64,000 bases of DNA from Lagopus muta (lineage: Eukaryota; Chordata; Aves; Galliformes; Phasianidae), in contig NC_064438.1 of the NCBI RefSeq assembly GCF_023343835.1, positions 21,410,077 through 21,474,076 of the forward strand. The letters run 5' to 3'. This document shows, one piece after another, positions 24,300 through 36,826 of the stretch. The notes under the pieces were generated by a model that was given only the letters and a program-made list of their open reading frames with translations, did no database searches and was not told the origin of the DNA. Both the position numbers and the translations under genes were made by a program. Numbering within the stretch: the stretch's first letter is position 1; every line of letters begins with the position of its first letter.

Positions 24300-24930
24300 C
24301 GGAATCAAAGTTTGTGTAATTCCTGCACCAAGTTTTCTGTTTTTGTTTAATAAAAATGCAGGGAGTTGCTGCCGTCTTATTAACTTGCAGCCGGCATGCT
24401 TATCTTCTTTGTTCTTTGTTAAATATGAGCTGGCATGTGTTAGACTGCGTTAGCGTTCACTCTTTGGGACTTCAGTGGTTTCTAAATTTGGCATTGCTAA
24501 GCCGGTGCCCTGTTTGCTCGAATCAATTGGGGCTGCTATTTTTAGCAACAAAAGGGAATTGAAATAGCAATTTTCTTTCCATGTAATAGATCCTCAGGAG
24601 GAATACTGATGCAAGCTCTCTGTCATCCCATATTCTCCCCCTCCCCAAAAGCACTCAGACGAAAGGCAGCTGTCACGGTTTGCGGCTGTATTAATCTTTA
24701 ATCAATCGAGTGTTTTCTGCATTCAGGTGTTCAGGGAAAAAAGGGTCACGACGAGGATCTGCCTAGAATAACTGAGCACTCGTGCATGGTCTGTGCAGTC
24801 AGGACTCGGTGGGTAACGGCAGGGAATAGACAGAGTGGCTAAAAATAGGATTTGCTTCCAGTGTTTCTCCAGTCTATTTTTGATGCTTGATTTTGATAAG
24901 GTTGATTGGACTCTTACTAAAAATAGCCGT
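24300..24930. promoter_or_regulatory. Candidate enhancer with three MEF2 sites
   Basis: Perfect MEF2 consensus sites (CTA, four A/T, TAG) lie at 24536-24545, 24839-24848 and 24917-24926. The block also has AACAAAG-like SOX motifs near 24405-24420 and homeodomain-like AATCTTTAATCAATC near 24693. It is AT-rich, repeat-free and low in simple sequence, the look of a conserved non-coding element. Enhancer activity is inferred only. Confidence 0.3.
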
Positions 24931-27900
24931 TCCTAGCAAGTTGAGGACAAAAAAGTAGAATATTTTTAACCAGCACAGGCTAAGTACTTTTGTTGGCTGG
25001 AGATAATCTAGAAGCTTGGTATTGGTCAATTGCCAGTGATTTATATAAATCTGTAATAGATGAAGCACTGCTTGATGCCAAGCAGGGATAGTCTCTTCTC
25101 CTCTTGCCAGCTTTTGTTTTCCCCAGGAGCTGTCATATTCTTAATATAGCCTCTGCGTTTCGTAGCAGAAGAATCTCGAGTCTTTAGTTATTTATGCAGT
25201 GTACTTCAAACCTATGCTAAGGTTAGCTATGCTGGGAAGTTTCTCTGAACTGTACTGCTTAAAAAAGCCACGTAGCTTCCTGGCTTATTCCTTATGTTGT
25301 TTCTGCTACAGGAGGATGTTTGCAGTGAAGAAAGAACCAGATGTCTTTGCAGGACAAGGGCTGTTCTCCTGTGTGAATGAAGAAATGGCTGGGAAACTCC
25401 CTCTGCAGTGCCATTTTGACAACAAATTTGGCCATCTCTCAGTGGGCAGTAGGGGTTGCTATGCTGCTCTCCTGCAGATTGGGTTGTTTGGCAAGTTTGG
25501 CTTAGTTTGTTGGCAAGAAGAGGGCACTTAGACCCAAACTGCAGCACTTGCATGTTCCTGGAAGAACCACTGTGGTTGGTGGCTCCAGCCCTCCTTAAGT
25601 GCATCTGCAGTACTTTGAAGGGTTAGCTAAACATTCATGCTTTTCTTAGTGAAGACAGGAAAATGGCTAAACTTAAATGAATTTGTAGTTCTGAGAGGCT
25701 AGTAGAGAACACAACTAACAGTCATTAGTGCAAGGAGTATCCTTGGTGCCATTGGATGCTTTATCTCCACTAAGCATCTCTGAAAGCTTATTTTGCTGTG
25801 GGAACTGTGTGTTTGTATCTGAAGGCAGGCTTGATCTCTAAGCTTTGTCTTCTCTGTTGTCTAACCTTGAGTTGGGGAGTCACGAATCTCTAATCTTGTT
25901 TCAGCGTGATTGCTCTGCAGAGCTGCAGTCAGATTCTCTGCGCCTGCTGCTGCTCGCTCTCCCTGTATAAATGCTGCTCCTTGCTCATGTCGTGAGGCAG
26001 GATTTCTGCATACCTGCCTCATGCCCTGCTGCACCATTCGCTACTTTTGTTTTTAAGATATCTTCGCTGGATAAGGAACAAGTAAAAATGTTCTTTCAGG
26101 TCCTCAAATATTCACTTCCTCCAGACTGCCATAGTCATGCTTTTGCTCACGTGTGAAACAGCAGTTACCTTTGTAAGAGCAGATAATGCTTACCTAGCGT
26201 GCCTCCTGAGAGGAGGTGCAAGTTCCCTAAGTCACCTCTTCCTTGGAAAAGCAGTAACTGTTGGTTGTTGCAAACAGAAAAAACATTTGAGCATAGGTTC
26301 ATTGCCTGCACTGATGCCTTATCTTGAGCCATGGGGCTTCTGGGGGATGTAGATGCTACTGGCAGCATTCACGTATGGGTGACCCTTTGAAGGCCTTCTG
26401 AGAAAAGTCTGGTCTTTAGTCCCTGAAGTTGTGTACCACTGGGCATATTCATCATCTTATGAACTGAAGTCACTGACTGCTTAAATTGTGTGTCTTGTAG
26501 ACTTGGTCTGTGGTTTACAGCAACTGAGAAGTTCTTCCCTTCCAGTGAAATACCAGGCATGCCACCGACTGCTGAGGTCATTGATCTTTGATGCCTTTGT
26601 CAAGGGTTGCCTTGAGTTTGGCACCACCTAGGAGTTGACTCAGGTGCTTATGAACTGTGTGTGTTGTACATGTGATGAGCTATGAAATGGGCCATGCGAA
26701 GCATGTGAGGCAAAGTGGTTTGATGGTGGTAGGGTTTAGAGAATGAACTGCATCTACTGACAACTAGTCTGGTAGGGGCAGCTATGGTGGATTCCTGTGC
26801 ACCTCTGTCCTAAATTTAAGATATCCTTGTAAGAGCTCAAAGATACGTGAGCAAACTCATGGTGGAGGTTGTGATGTTTTCGCCACTCAAGAAGCAAAAT
26901 TCTGGCATGGCGTTTTGGGAAAAGGTGCTATACTGACCTAAAGCAGAGATTCTGATTTACAGAAATGGTAAGTGGTAAGGATAACTCTGCAACTGAAAAT
27001 GTGAACTGATAATCTGAGTTCTTGTGCCACTGATTTGTTAGTATATATGCAGTGGTAACTGAGATGTCTTGAATCTGTTCTGTACTTCCCATAGTGTACT
27101 TAATAATGTGTTTTAGGACTTTTAGTTGCTTGTAGAATTCTGTAGTTAAATAACGATGATTTTATTTTTCTTCTGCCTTCTGAGGATGTGCTGAACGTGG
27201 CAAACAGTGCTCCAAAAGACACTGATACCTGTTAGGGAACAGTAAGGTTGAGGTTAGAAAGGCTTTCTCCTCCTCTCAAGGCTGGTGCTTTGGTGGGACT
27301 GTTGCACTTTCTGCTGTAACTTGTGTCAGAACACTTTCCCCTCTTGAAAAGAGCTAAGACCTAAGATCCTCCTGATTCTTTTTTTTATACTCTTCCTATG
27401 GCATTTCCTACAGTCAAAGGTTAGATGACAGAAACTTGTTGCATGCTTTGTTGTGTGGTGTGGATAGTAAATATTAAATGAATAGTGTTTGATTTCTGAG
27501 AGCTGGAGTTGATAACTAAAGTAATCTCTTTCACTTATTTGTTCTGATGAAGTAGGAGGCTTGATACAACACAAACAGAAATATGTCCATGTTCATTGTG
27601 CGAATTCATTTCAAGTTCCAGTGAGACCAGCCATATCTTTGCATGTATTTCCCATCAATGTTTTGGCTGCCGCTGAAGCTAACAGTGTAAAATACAGAGC
27701 TGCTGAGTAATAGACAAAATGTGTTTGCTGCTTTTCTATGTAGTGCCTGCATGTGTTTTCTCCCTGATCCCCAGTTTTGCAAAAGACAGACACTGTTGGA
27801 TGATAGGCGCGTAGATCTGTGACTTTGACTGCCAGTGGCTGTGGCATTAGGAGCATGAGAGTAGAGATGAAAGCTTAGTAGATCCTATAGACAGGAAATG

Positions 27901-29360
27901 TTTGGATTGTCTGGAACCTCTGTGTTAAACATACCTGACTTTAGAATTGGAACTGTTATTAATCAGTTGCACCACGAAAATGTGTTGTGTAGGTATATTT
28001 AACCACACGTAGGTATATTTAACTACAGAGCTTGGTAGAAGTTTTCATTTTCAAGATAAACAGTTGAATACCCACAGTGCTTTTTGTTTGGGGACCTAGA
28101 TACCGCACTGGAAGTTCTTTACCCATTTATACCTTAGGCTGCATCCAATGCCGTGGTGGATTTTTAAGTCACTTATATTTGTGTGGTGCACACTGGTGAC
28201 TATCATAAGGGAAGATGACTTCTTTGCCTGAAATCAATGAGCGCCTTGCTACCAGCTTCCATTCAGACCAAATTCAATTCAGTCAACTCTCAAACAAGCT
28301 TCCTGGGCATTCTTCTCACTTTTCTTCAGGAAAGCGCAGATGGCTGAAGTGGGAAGCTACTACAGCTCCTCTGACTACTGAGTAAATGTAGATAGTCACA
28401 CTTAGGAGCTGGTGCAGCTTCCTTGTGCAGACAATAACTAATTCCTACTCTGCTTGCTTTGCCTTCTTTAAGCTCTGCCAACGGCAGTCTGTTTGTAACT
28501 TTGCTGGAAGGCAGTCTGTAGAAGAAACAGAATTTAAACAATTTATCTACACATGGAGTTAAACTGGCTTCAACACGTCAAGGTGATAGTTAAAACTGAG
28601 TTAAACTAGTGCAGCTTCTGTATGTAGCTGGAGTAGTTAAAGCTGTAGCATTTGGCTTCAGAGTGGAAGACAGACGTGAGCATAATCACTGTGAAAACTG
28701 TAAGTGTGCAAGAGTTAACAAAACCTCTTTTTATCATTCTCCCCTTGACACTTGTGGTGCAGATAATCCAAACTATGGAGGAGGATAAGATAGTTGAACC
28801 TTACCTTCTGTGGCGTTTGTCCCACCAGTTGCCTTCACCCCACCTCTCTTTGTTGCTTTCAGAACATCAAGTGTAAGTATTGGTGTTTGCTCTAGGAAGT
28901 ACCTGTTTGGACAGCCTTCCTGACCCTACCAGCTGCTTATAGGATCTTGGTCAGTGATTGGATGGCCTGTGGAGTTGCGCTTGGAGTTGTGTCACAACTT
29001 ATCACATTCCTCCAGTGCTGACCTCAATGCCAGCGTAACCCTTGGTGGGAAAATCACTTGCTTAGACTGAGTGAGAGCTGAGCTAGGTTGCTTCTCTTGA
29101 AAGGCCGTAGGAAGGGAAGTGTGGCTTGAAAAAGTGTTTTCTAAGTTATAGCACAGTGGAGAGCAGTCCTTGTGGTATGCTTTCTCTTCAAGACTGTATG
29201 GAAGCTGGAAAAGGAGACAATGTTATTCCTCTCAAACTGAATCCACCAATAAAGTGATAGTGTTAGTGCCTTCTTGTGAGAAGACAATTCCTTTATAGCT
29301 ATGAAGAACTACCTGTATTCTTCATTTTTGTGTGTATGTCTTTGCCTACAGCAGAAGCAA

Positions 29361-29515
29361 AATCATCGCGGGATGGTTTGGGTTGGAAGGGACCATAAAG
29401 ACCAACAAATTCCAAACCCCACACCATACGCACTTTTGTCACCCGCTGGTTCAGGTTACCCAGGGCCCTTCAACCTGGCCTTCAATTCCTCCAAGGATGG
29501 CACATCTGCATGATG
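29361..29515 (-). mobile_element. CR1 LINE 3'-end fragment, antisense
   Basis: Starts AATCATCGCGGGATGGTTTG and continues with GGTTGGAAGGGACC, then GGTTCAGGTTACCCAGGGCC and CTTCAACCTGGCCTTC, all CR1 3'-end landmarks on the opposite strand. About 155 bases, truncated. Confidence 0.9.
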
Positions 29516-31908
29516 CACATCAGCTGGATACGTTTTTGTGTAGGTGATGGTCCAAATGTTTTTTTTTTTCTTTTTCCTGGTTGTATTTTTTGATGTTTTT
29601 CATCAGACTAGTTTACATTTCTTAAGTTCTGTTTTGGAGGCTGCTTTAATCTCTGGGTTACAGATTCTTTCAGTATGAACTAGAACCTAACAGGGGAGGA
29701 CACGTCCTGTTACTCACAGGTCAGTTTGAAAACTCCGATCTCCAAATGCTTAAATCTCATGCTCCAGCCATTTCTTCTGCAGACTAATTAAGCAGTGGAT
29801 CCAATAAGCAAAACAAATATCTGGGATTGCAATTGTGCTTGCATTCTTAGTATTAAGTATTAGTTGTGATGAAACAGCTCATTTCGAAGAGTCACTGAAG
29901 TCAAATGTTATTCAGTCTGGGTCAACTTAAAATATGTCCAGTTATTGTTCTAAGAGTAACAGGCAGTGGTGCTGATACGTGTTTTCTCTGTGCTCTTGTT
30001 TATTCTGTTATTTTGTTGAAAACGTAATGAACTGTGTGATAATACATAATATGAAACCGAAGATCAGCAATGCTGAAATTGAAGCCTGATGGTCCTACAA
30101 CTGAAAGGCTGACACCATCTTGCAGGGCTATAATTCTGTCTGGCTAAATGGGTGTCACAGTATTGACACAACTTGGGTTACAGCAGGTGGGCTCCTGTAA
30201 ATGTATCCTTGATTTTTTTCTCTGAGGCCTTTATCCATCGTTTGGACTACTGCTTTACCTTTCTAAATTTGGATTTCTATCTATAGCAAAGCTTACTCAC
30301 ACTTGTCTAATTATAGTTGAATAGGAATTGGCAAAAACAGTGTGACACGCTCACATGGCCTTCTGAATACATTTTACAGGGGCTGACAGTGCAGCATGTA
30401 GAACTGCTCACTAGCCATCACATCCTCTGCATTCAGTGTGTGCTATCATACTGGCAGCACAATTGTGTATCTTCATATTAGAGCTATGACGTCTTGCAAA
30501 CAAACTTTGAAACTAAGGAAGGGATAAATGTATGTGTGTATATCTTCATGTAGGGTCATCTGTAAATCTAGCTTCAGTCAGGGACATTACTGGATCTCAT
30601 TCGTAGGCTGTTATTGCATTGTTGACTGGCCATTCGAGCTAGAATAGGACCTTTCCTGGCAGCTTCATCACTTGTTATTATGTCTGCTTATTTATAGCTA
30701 GTGGCAGAGAAACTGAAATGGTTACAGCATTTCCTAGCTGTTATTACTCAAACAGAAGTATACTGGCTGCAGTTTGCATTCCAACTGTTTTGGGTGATCC
30801 GCAGTGACTAATCAAGCCATCTGCAAACACGTTTCCCTCTGTTGCACTGGGGGGAAGCTGCTGCTAGATGCAGTGCTGGCTGCACACCTCACTCGGCTGT
30901 GCAGGGCTAGCGGTGGGTTTGGGAATCAAACCAGCACTCCCAGTTCAGTTTTCTGAACCATTAAACAAGCTCTGTTATTTGAGGCATGCCTCAGTTCAGG
31001 GCTAAGCGGTGGAAGCATTAAACAAGCTGTTCTGATCTGTCTGAGGGCAGCCGGATAAGTACGGTGTGTTCTGTAGCCACTTAAGAGAGAGCAGAGGTGG
31101 ATGAAGGAGTGGCGAGCTGCAAGTGTAAGAATGTTGAGGTGTAGGAATTGGAACTGATGGGGATGAATAGTTGAGAGAAGGAAGTGATGCTGAATGTGCT
31201 TGCTCAAACAGTAGTTTGGGAGAAGTGGATTGTGGATGAAGGAGTTGCTATTTAGTGAGTAAACTGAGATGATCAGCTACTGGTGTGGTGAGCCCCGGAA
31301 TAATCTGTCAAACTAATGGCATGTTGAGTCACTCAGTGATTTTCAGTGTGTGGAAAAGAATCCTAGAAAGACTTGAGGCTTGACACAGATCCCAGTCCGC
31401 CCACAGGTGAAAAAACTCTAGACACATCTGGCTGCTTTGGTCAGTCAGACTTGCTGGTGGCAAGGCACCGCATTACAGGGATCTAAAAGCTCCTGGAGAG
31501 TCTTAAAAAGATGTCTTCTGCTTTGAGAATTTACATTCTGCCCATGTAACAAATTACTGAATTGTTACAGGCTTTAGGATGCTTTTTATTTTGCTGCGTA
31601 CAATGTATGATTTTTAGAAATCTCCTAAGCCACAAACGTCAGAAGTAGCATAGCAGGCCAGAAAACTGGCATGAGAAGAGATGCTGAACACGATTCTTGA
31701 GGCAAGAATTTAGGCCCATAACTCTTTCTCTACGTGGAAAGGATATTGGGAGCTTCCTGAGAGACCTTTAATAAAATTTCAAGTTGTACACCTATTCCAG
31801 AGACATTGTGTCTCTTGGTTGGAATAAGTACTTCAGTAGCCTGCTAATGAACACTTAGTGTACTTATTGCTGTGAAGTAGCTAATGGATATCCATCTTTC
31901 TTTCCTAG

Positions 31909-31955
31909 TGGTCACAGGAGCTACTGATGGGATTGGAAAAGCCTATGCAGAAGAG
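31909..31955 (+). CDS. HSD17B12: HSD17B12 coding exon 2 (residues 56-71)
   Basis: A 47-base exon completing codon 56 and encoding VVTGATDGIGKAYAEE. It carries the short-chain dehydrogenase glycine-rich turn TGxxxGIG (residues 58-65), which binds the NADPH pyrophosphate. The mammalian protein has the near-identical VVTGSTDGIGKSYAEE. The acceptor is a pyrimidine tract ending TTTCCTAG at 31908 and the donor is GTAAGA at 31956. The exon ends exactly between codons. Such a small exon is missed by length-based ORF searching, but its frame and phase fit both neighbours. Confidence 0.96.
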
Positions 31956-33165
31956 GTAAGAATTCTTGTTGTTTGGAGCTGTCTTGATCCTTGGCAAGCT
32001 GTCATCAGCAGGCCTTGTCCCTTCATCTTGTTTTAACACATACGTGGAGATTGAGATGTTTTGTGTTGCTTCCCTCAGGTGGCTAGCTGAAAATCAAGTC
32101 TCCTTTCACTTATTTTGTGACTTCTTCTGTCTTCAGCGCTCACCTTGTCCTTCAGTTTTTACTTTTAACATTTTTAGTTACTGTAATTATTTTCACCTAC
32201 CCCAAGCCTTGGAATTTTCATTTGGTATTTCCAGACACTGGCTAAATGGCATTTCTAGCTGCCTGCACTGTGTTCCAATTATTCCCCATGGTTTATCAAG
32301 TCTCTGAAGCTGGTGCTTTATCTCTACCACTTTTACTGTGCTTTTGCTCTTGATGCATATTATGCGGGTTCCACACATGGTACTGCAGTGTATTGTTTTG
32401 AGAGAGAAAGTGCCTGTTAGTATGGGGCAGTTTAGCCTATGCGCCCAGAGAACATCATGACAAATATTGCTGACTGCAGCAACTTATAGCAAAAATAACT
32501 TTTAACTCCAGCATCAGTATCAAAGTGAGCCTGTTTGTATTCATTTTTTGTTTTCTCCAAGACACGATTGTGTGAGGTAATGATCTGTGAGGGGTCCTCT
32601 TTTCAGGAGTTTTCTTTTTTGCAGGGCGTTCAGGCCTCATTGAGGGTAGTCCTCACCCTTCAGATTCCCCTTCCATCCTAGTGTGTCCCCGCACATACAG
32701 TCCTTCCCCCTAGGCTCCTTGCTGTTTTGCAGATAGGAGCACCCACCCCTACTAAGGGGGGAGGCTGATGTCAAGAGCACCTGATTCTTCTGCAGGGCTG
32801 ACAGCTCCTACATGCCAAATTATGCCAGTTACATGGCCCTGAAGCAAATTATGCAACACTTAAATAACTGCCTAGAGCAAGTGGAAGGAGGTTGTTGTGC
32901 CCAGGGCATACTGCTACTGGGAGGAAGCCCTCTGATATGCGAGATGCCCCCTGAACATTGTGGGTTGTTGGTTTCAGGCTCTGTATGTTAGGTTATCAGG
33001 TGAGTGAAACTACAGTTTTGCTTTATGTTCTGCTGGTGTCTGTGAGAGCTAGGCTGCCTTTGAACACAAATGTGTGCTGCTGGCAGATCCCTATTACATG
33101 TACAGCTAGTAGGAAAGCTGATTTGCAAGTATGAGGCCCTGATGGGAAACATGGGCTGTTTCAGC

Positions 33166-33182
33166 TTTTTTTTTTTTTTTTT
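33166..33182. repeat. Poly(T) tract
   Basis: Run of 17 T. Confidence 0.9.
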
Positions 33183-35096
33183 GCTGGTGTTACTGTGGGC
33201 ACAGAGCACTCCAGAGGGTGCAGCCATTCTTGAGCTATAAAAAAAGATGTACTTTCCCCTTTGAATGTTCAGGTGGATGGATGTTTAATTACATCAAGTG
33301 AATAGAGGTTGAAATATGAAATACCTTAAAAGATTTCTCAATCTTTCAGTTAACTCCAGGTTTGTCTGTCTTCCTAAGACTGCTAGCAGAGGCTTGACTT
33401 TCTACCAGGAATTCCCTTCAGGTTACTATAAATGTCGCTGGCATATACAGCTGCTTGGGTGCTCACAGCTGTGAATATAATCATGCAAATTATTTCTTTC
33501 TCTTTGGAGGAGTTAAAGTGAGAAATGCAAGTGTTGAGATCTCTTCAAAAGTTCAGTATCATCTCTGATTATTGGTGGGAGAATGTTAAAAATTAGTGAA
33601 TTCTCTGGTTGTATTCTGCTGTGGTTGCTTTCCTTATTTTCCAAGCAATAAGCTGCTTTTACACTTTTCATTCCTGTAGTAACAAGATCTTTGTTCCTTG
33701 CTCAGCATTGATATCCTTTTCATGACGGGGCTACCCCTTCATAAACAGTGCTCTGCCAAATGCACGTGTTCTTCTCTGCCCAAGTAATGCTTGCCTTTGG
33801 TTCCAGAGGAACACGCTTTCTTTCTCCCTTGTTTTTTAATAAGGATATACTCAGGACTAGCTATTTATTGCCCCATTGTTGCTGTACTCCTGATTTGTAA
33901 AAGCAAACAGCAGAAATTTCGTCTTGGATGATAAACTACAGGTTGTGATACAGTTGAGTGCGTGATGATGTGTATCTGCATCTCTTCAGTACTGCTCTTG
34001 CTGTACTTGCTCTAACAAGAGCTCTAACTCTGCTTTTGGGAGAGCTGTCAATCACACCCATTCTTTGAGAGAAAGAGTTTTAAAAGCAGCTATGTTTTGC
34101 TATCAAAGTGGAAAATGTGGTAGTTACTAACATTGGATTTATGGAAATTAGACACCTACATCCACCAACTCAATTTAGAAGGATGACTTTTGCTTGCATC
34201 AATTAATCCTTTGCTGCAGGAGAATCTTCCCATTGTGCTACTCTAGATTAGTTTTTCTGATTATTTTTAGGTCCTCTCATTGGGTGTTTTCATCTTGACG
34301 AGGTCATGGCCAAAGATCCAAGTTTAATGGCAAGTTATTTACGGTGTAACTGGATCTTCCTCATTCCTTATACTGGAACCTCAGAGGATGATTTTTTCTC
34401 TTTGGACAGCTGTGATTTTTTTCAATTCACTAGGCCTCTATCAGTGAATATTCAGACACAGCAGAACTCTATCAGGTTACATCAGTCAGTATGCACTGTA
34501 TCTTTTCTAAGACATATTATTTCTTTTAGTTGATACCCACTCCTAGTTACAAGTTGTTTCTAAGACATTTTTCATGCTCTGTACTTAGATGATTCTTCTT
34601 GCCATTTGGTTTCCATTTCTAGATTTGAGATGAGCTTCTCAGCGCAACTCTTCAGTGTCAACATGGCAGCAATTTCTCTCAAGTTGCTTTTACTGTGGAA
34701 GTTCTCAGATTTGCTGGGAGTCTGCTAATTTGATGTAGCAATGTGACTTTACTTGATCTGTTTTTGGGACTGGTACAGTTTGGCATTTTTGTGTAAGCTG
34801 AGGTACCTGCTTAAAGCAATCTGTGAGCCCAGAGCTCACTGCTGACAGAAGCAAGCTGTGTGTCAGCAGTCTAGAGTCTGCACCTACGAGGAGTAGCTGT
34901 AGGGCTTTCCTGCCCCTTGGTACCTCAGCTGTTTCACAGTAAGCAGATTATTGTCAGGTCGTCCTCAATATCACAGGCAGAGATACTTTTAGGTAAACCT
35001 TTTGCCTTTGCTTTCTTGATCTTGTGGAATGGGAGAAAGCTATCTTAATCCCTTCTTCTCTTCCTGCCATCTCCAAAGCCCACTGCTTGACTTTAT

Positions 35097-35111
35097 AAAA
35101 AAAAAAAAAAA
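35097..35111. repeat. Poly(A) tract
   Basis: Run of 15 A. Confidence 0.9.
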
Positions 35112-35849
35112 CTGTTCCAGAAAGCTAGCTGCCTGTAACGATAGGATACATGTTTTTACTTTTCATTGGAATAGGCATTTGCAAAAGAAAGACTGTTTAT
35201 TTTCCACTGCTGGGTAATTCAGGTATGTAGCTGTCTTTCTGTGATCTGTTAAATTGTTAGATCCCATTACAAGCATGCAGAACTAGGTCTGACTTGATGA
35301 CCAGGATATGTTGTGGACCCAGCTGAATTTACACAGATAACTTCTTTAAAAGAACTGTGTGAGTTAAGTTGACCTTTATTACCCATGAATAGGCAAAGGA
35401 AGAGTAGAGCCTGGGTTCTCCCTAAGTAAGCTGCTAAAGGAAAGAGGCATTGAGTGCAAGGGTAATTTTGCAACACAGGTGTTGAAGTGACCGTGGATAT
35501 CTTAACTGGGCATTTTGAGCTTAATTATAGATAGTAGCTTCTTTGGTGGGACTTTCAGAAGTGTGGAAAGACAGTAAAATACTTGCTGTTGGTTATCTGC
35601 TGTATACATGTGCTTATTCACCTGCATGAGATGACAAAGAATATACTAAGTTTTCCATGAGGGAAATCAAGAAAGAAGTGTGTGCAAGTACTTGTCCTGT
35701 TTTTCTCATCCGTATCTCTGTGTGGAAACTGTAACTCTTCAAAATGCTGGTCATTGTTACAATATTTGACCAATCCCTGCAATAACTAGTATGCTGATTT
35801 GGAAGTGATGTATGACTGTCCTTATGTCTCCTGTTCTTTGTTTTTTCAG

Positions 35850-35925
35850 TTGGCAAGACGTGGAATGAAAGTGGTTCTAATCAGTCGGTCGAAAGAAAAG
35901 TTGGACCAAGTTGCTGGTGAAATAA
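35850..35925 (+). CDS. HSD17B12: HSD17B12 coding exon 3 (residues 72-96)
   Basis: A 76-base exon encoding 25 residues, LARRGMKVVLISRSKEKLDQ then VAGEI, plus the first base of codon 97. This is the second beta strand and following helix of the Rossmann fold. The basic residues Arg84 and Lys86, just after the strand, suit preference for NADPH over NADH, as is usual in this family. The mammalian protein has the same GMKVVLISRSK core. The acceptor is a strong pyrimidine tract ending TTTTTTCAG at 35849; the donor is GTGAGT at 35926. Confidence 0.97.
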
Positions 35926-36144
35926 GTGAGTTAAAAACTTCTTCCTTACATTTCACATATGTGCTTATAAATAAAATAAATGTGATTGCATGTTAATTTC
36001 CTACAGGCTGATATATACAACTCTATATAAAAAATAAAAGTTCTTGTCCACAGCGCAAATATTACAGACATAAGTGATAAAGGCCTTGCTGAATGATTTT
36101 CAGTTGTCCCTCTTTTTCTTCTGAGAACACTAGGGTTTAATTCT

Positions 36145-36341
36145 GGTGATGAGGCACTGGGGCAGGTTGCCCAAGAGGTTGTGGATGTTGCATCACTGGG
36201 GCAGGTTGGATGTAGCCCTTGACAGTCTAATCTACTGGGTGGCAACCCTGCTCAGGGCATGGGGGGGTTGGAATTGGATGATCCTAGGGTTCCTTCTAGG
36301 TTCCTTCTAACCCAAGCCATTCTGTGATAGGATTCTATGAA
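36145..36341 (+). mobile_element. CR1 LINE 3' end, sense orientation
   Basis: Contains GAGGCACTGGGGCAGGTTGC, then CCAAGAGGTTGTGGATG, GGATGATCCTAGGGTTCC and the terminal CCATTCTGTGATAGGATTCT, which are 3'-end landmarks of CR1 in its own orientation. A GGTTCCTTCTA segment is duplicated near 36290-36310. About 197 bases. Confidence 0.93.
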
Positions 36342-36818
36342 TATGTACTTCTAAAACTGTTAGCATTGCATACCCAACCCATACCAGTGATTGTCATTAT
36401 AGGCATCTTTGAATGGTAACGAGGAGAGAAACATGTAGCTGTTACTTCACCCGGGTATTACCTCAGCTTGAAGCAAGTATGATTTCATGGGTTTCAACCA
36501 CAAAGGTGGTTTCTTTGTTTGTCATTTTATTCATTGTTTAACAAAGCACACAGATTTATTGTGGATATGAGTGGTTATTTCCCTCCTGCTTCTCCAATTT
36601 TATTTTGTTTTGGATAAACTACTCAAAGATCATTGTAAAGAGCTGTGAGCTCTATTAGGGTAACAAATGTTCATAGTCATAGGAATGTGGGCAATGAGTT
36701 GATGTGCAAGTTTAAGAGCTTATGCTAGGGATTGTTTCTTTAGTAAGCATCTAGTAAATAGCTATATATAAGCAAAAGGGAGTAACTTCAGTGTTCCAAT
36801 CACAAATGTAAAATCGAT

Positions 36819-36826
36819 ATTTGCAT
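36819..36826 (+). promoter_or_regulatory. Octamer motif (ATTTGCAT)
   Basis: Perfect POU-octamer site next to an ATCGAT motif, in an AT-rich repeat-free stretch. Function is not shown by sequence alone. Confidence 0.25.

Larger units (their letters stand above)
8224..31908 (+). other. HSD17B12: HSD17B12 intron 1
   Basis: A 23.7 kb phase-1 intron starting GTGGGT and ending in a pyrimidine-rich tract plus CTAG. It contains CR1 fragments at 10161-10270, 12894-12990, 21277-21572 and 29361-29515, a T29 tract at 22984, a (TATG)5 microsatellite, a MEF2-site cluster near 24.5-24.9 kb and an unexplained short ORF at 10385-10555. Its first 500 bases belong to the CpG island. I see no further coding exon of the host gene in it, since exons 1 and 2 already join seamlessly against the family sequence. 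The rest is non-repetitive sequence in which I see nothing definite. Confidence 0.85.
31956..35849 (+). other. HSD17B12: HSD17B12 intron 2
   Basis: A 3.9 kb phase-0 intron (GTAAGA ... TTTTTTCAG). It contains a T17 run at 33166-33182 and an A-run at 35097-35111. I see no gene, CR1 copy or RNA gene in it. Confidence 0.85.

Noticed and set aside
31961..32307. 113-codon frame just after exon 2
   Set aside because: It begins inside the intron after a good GTAAGA donor and matches nothing in the family.
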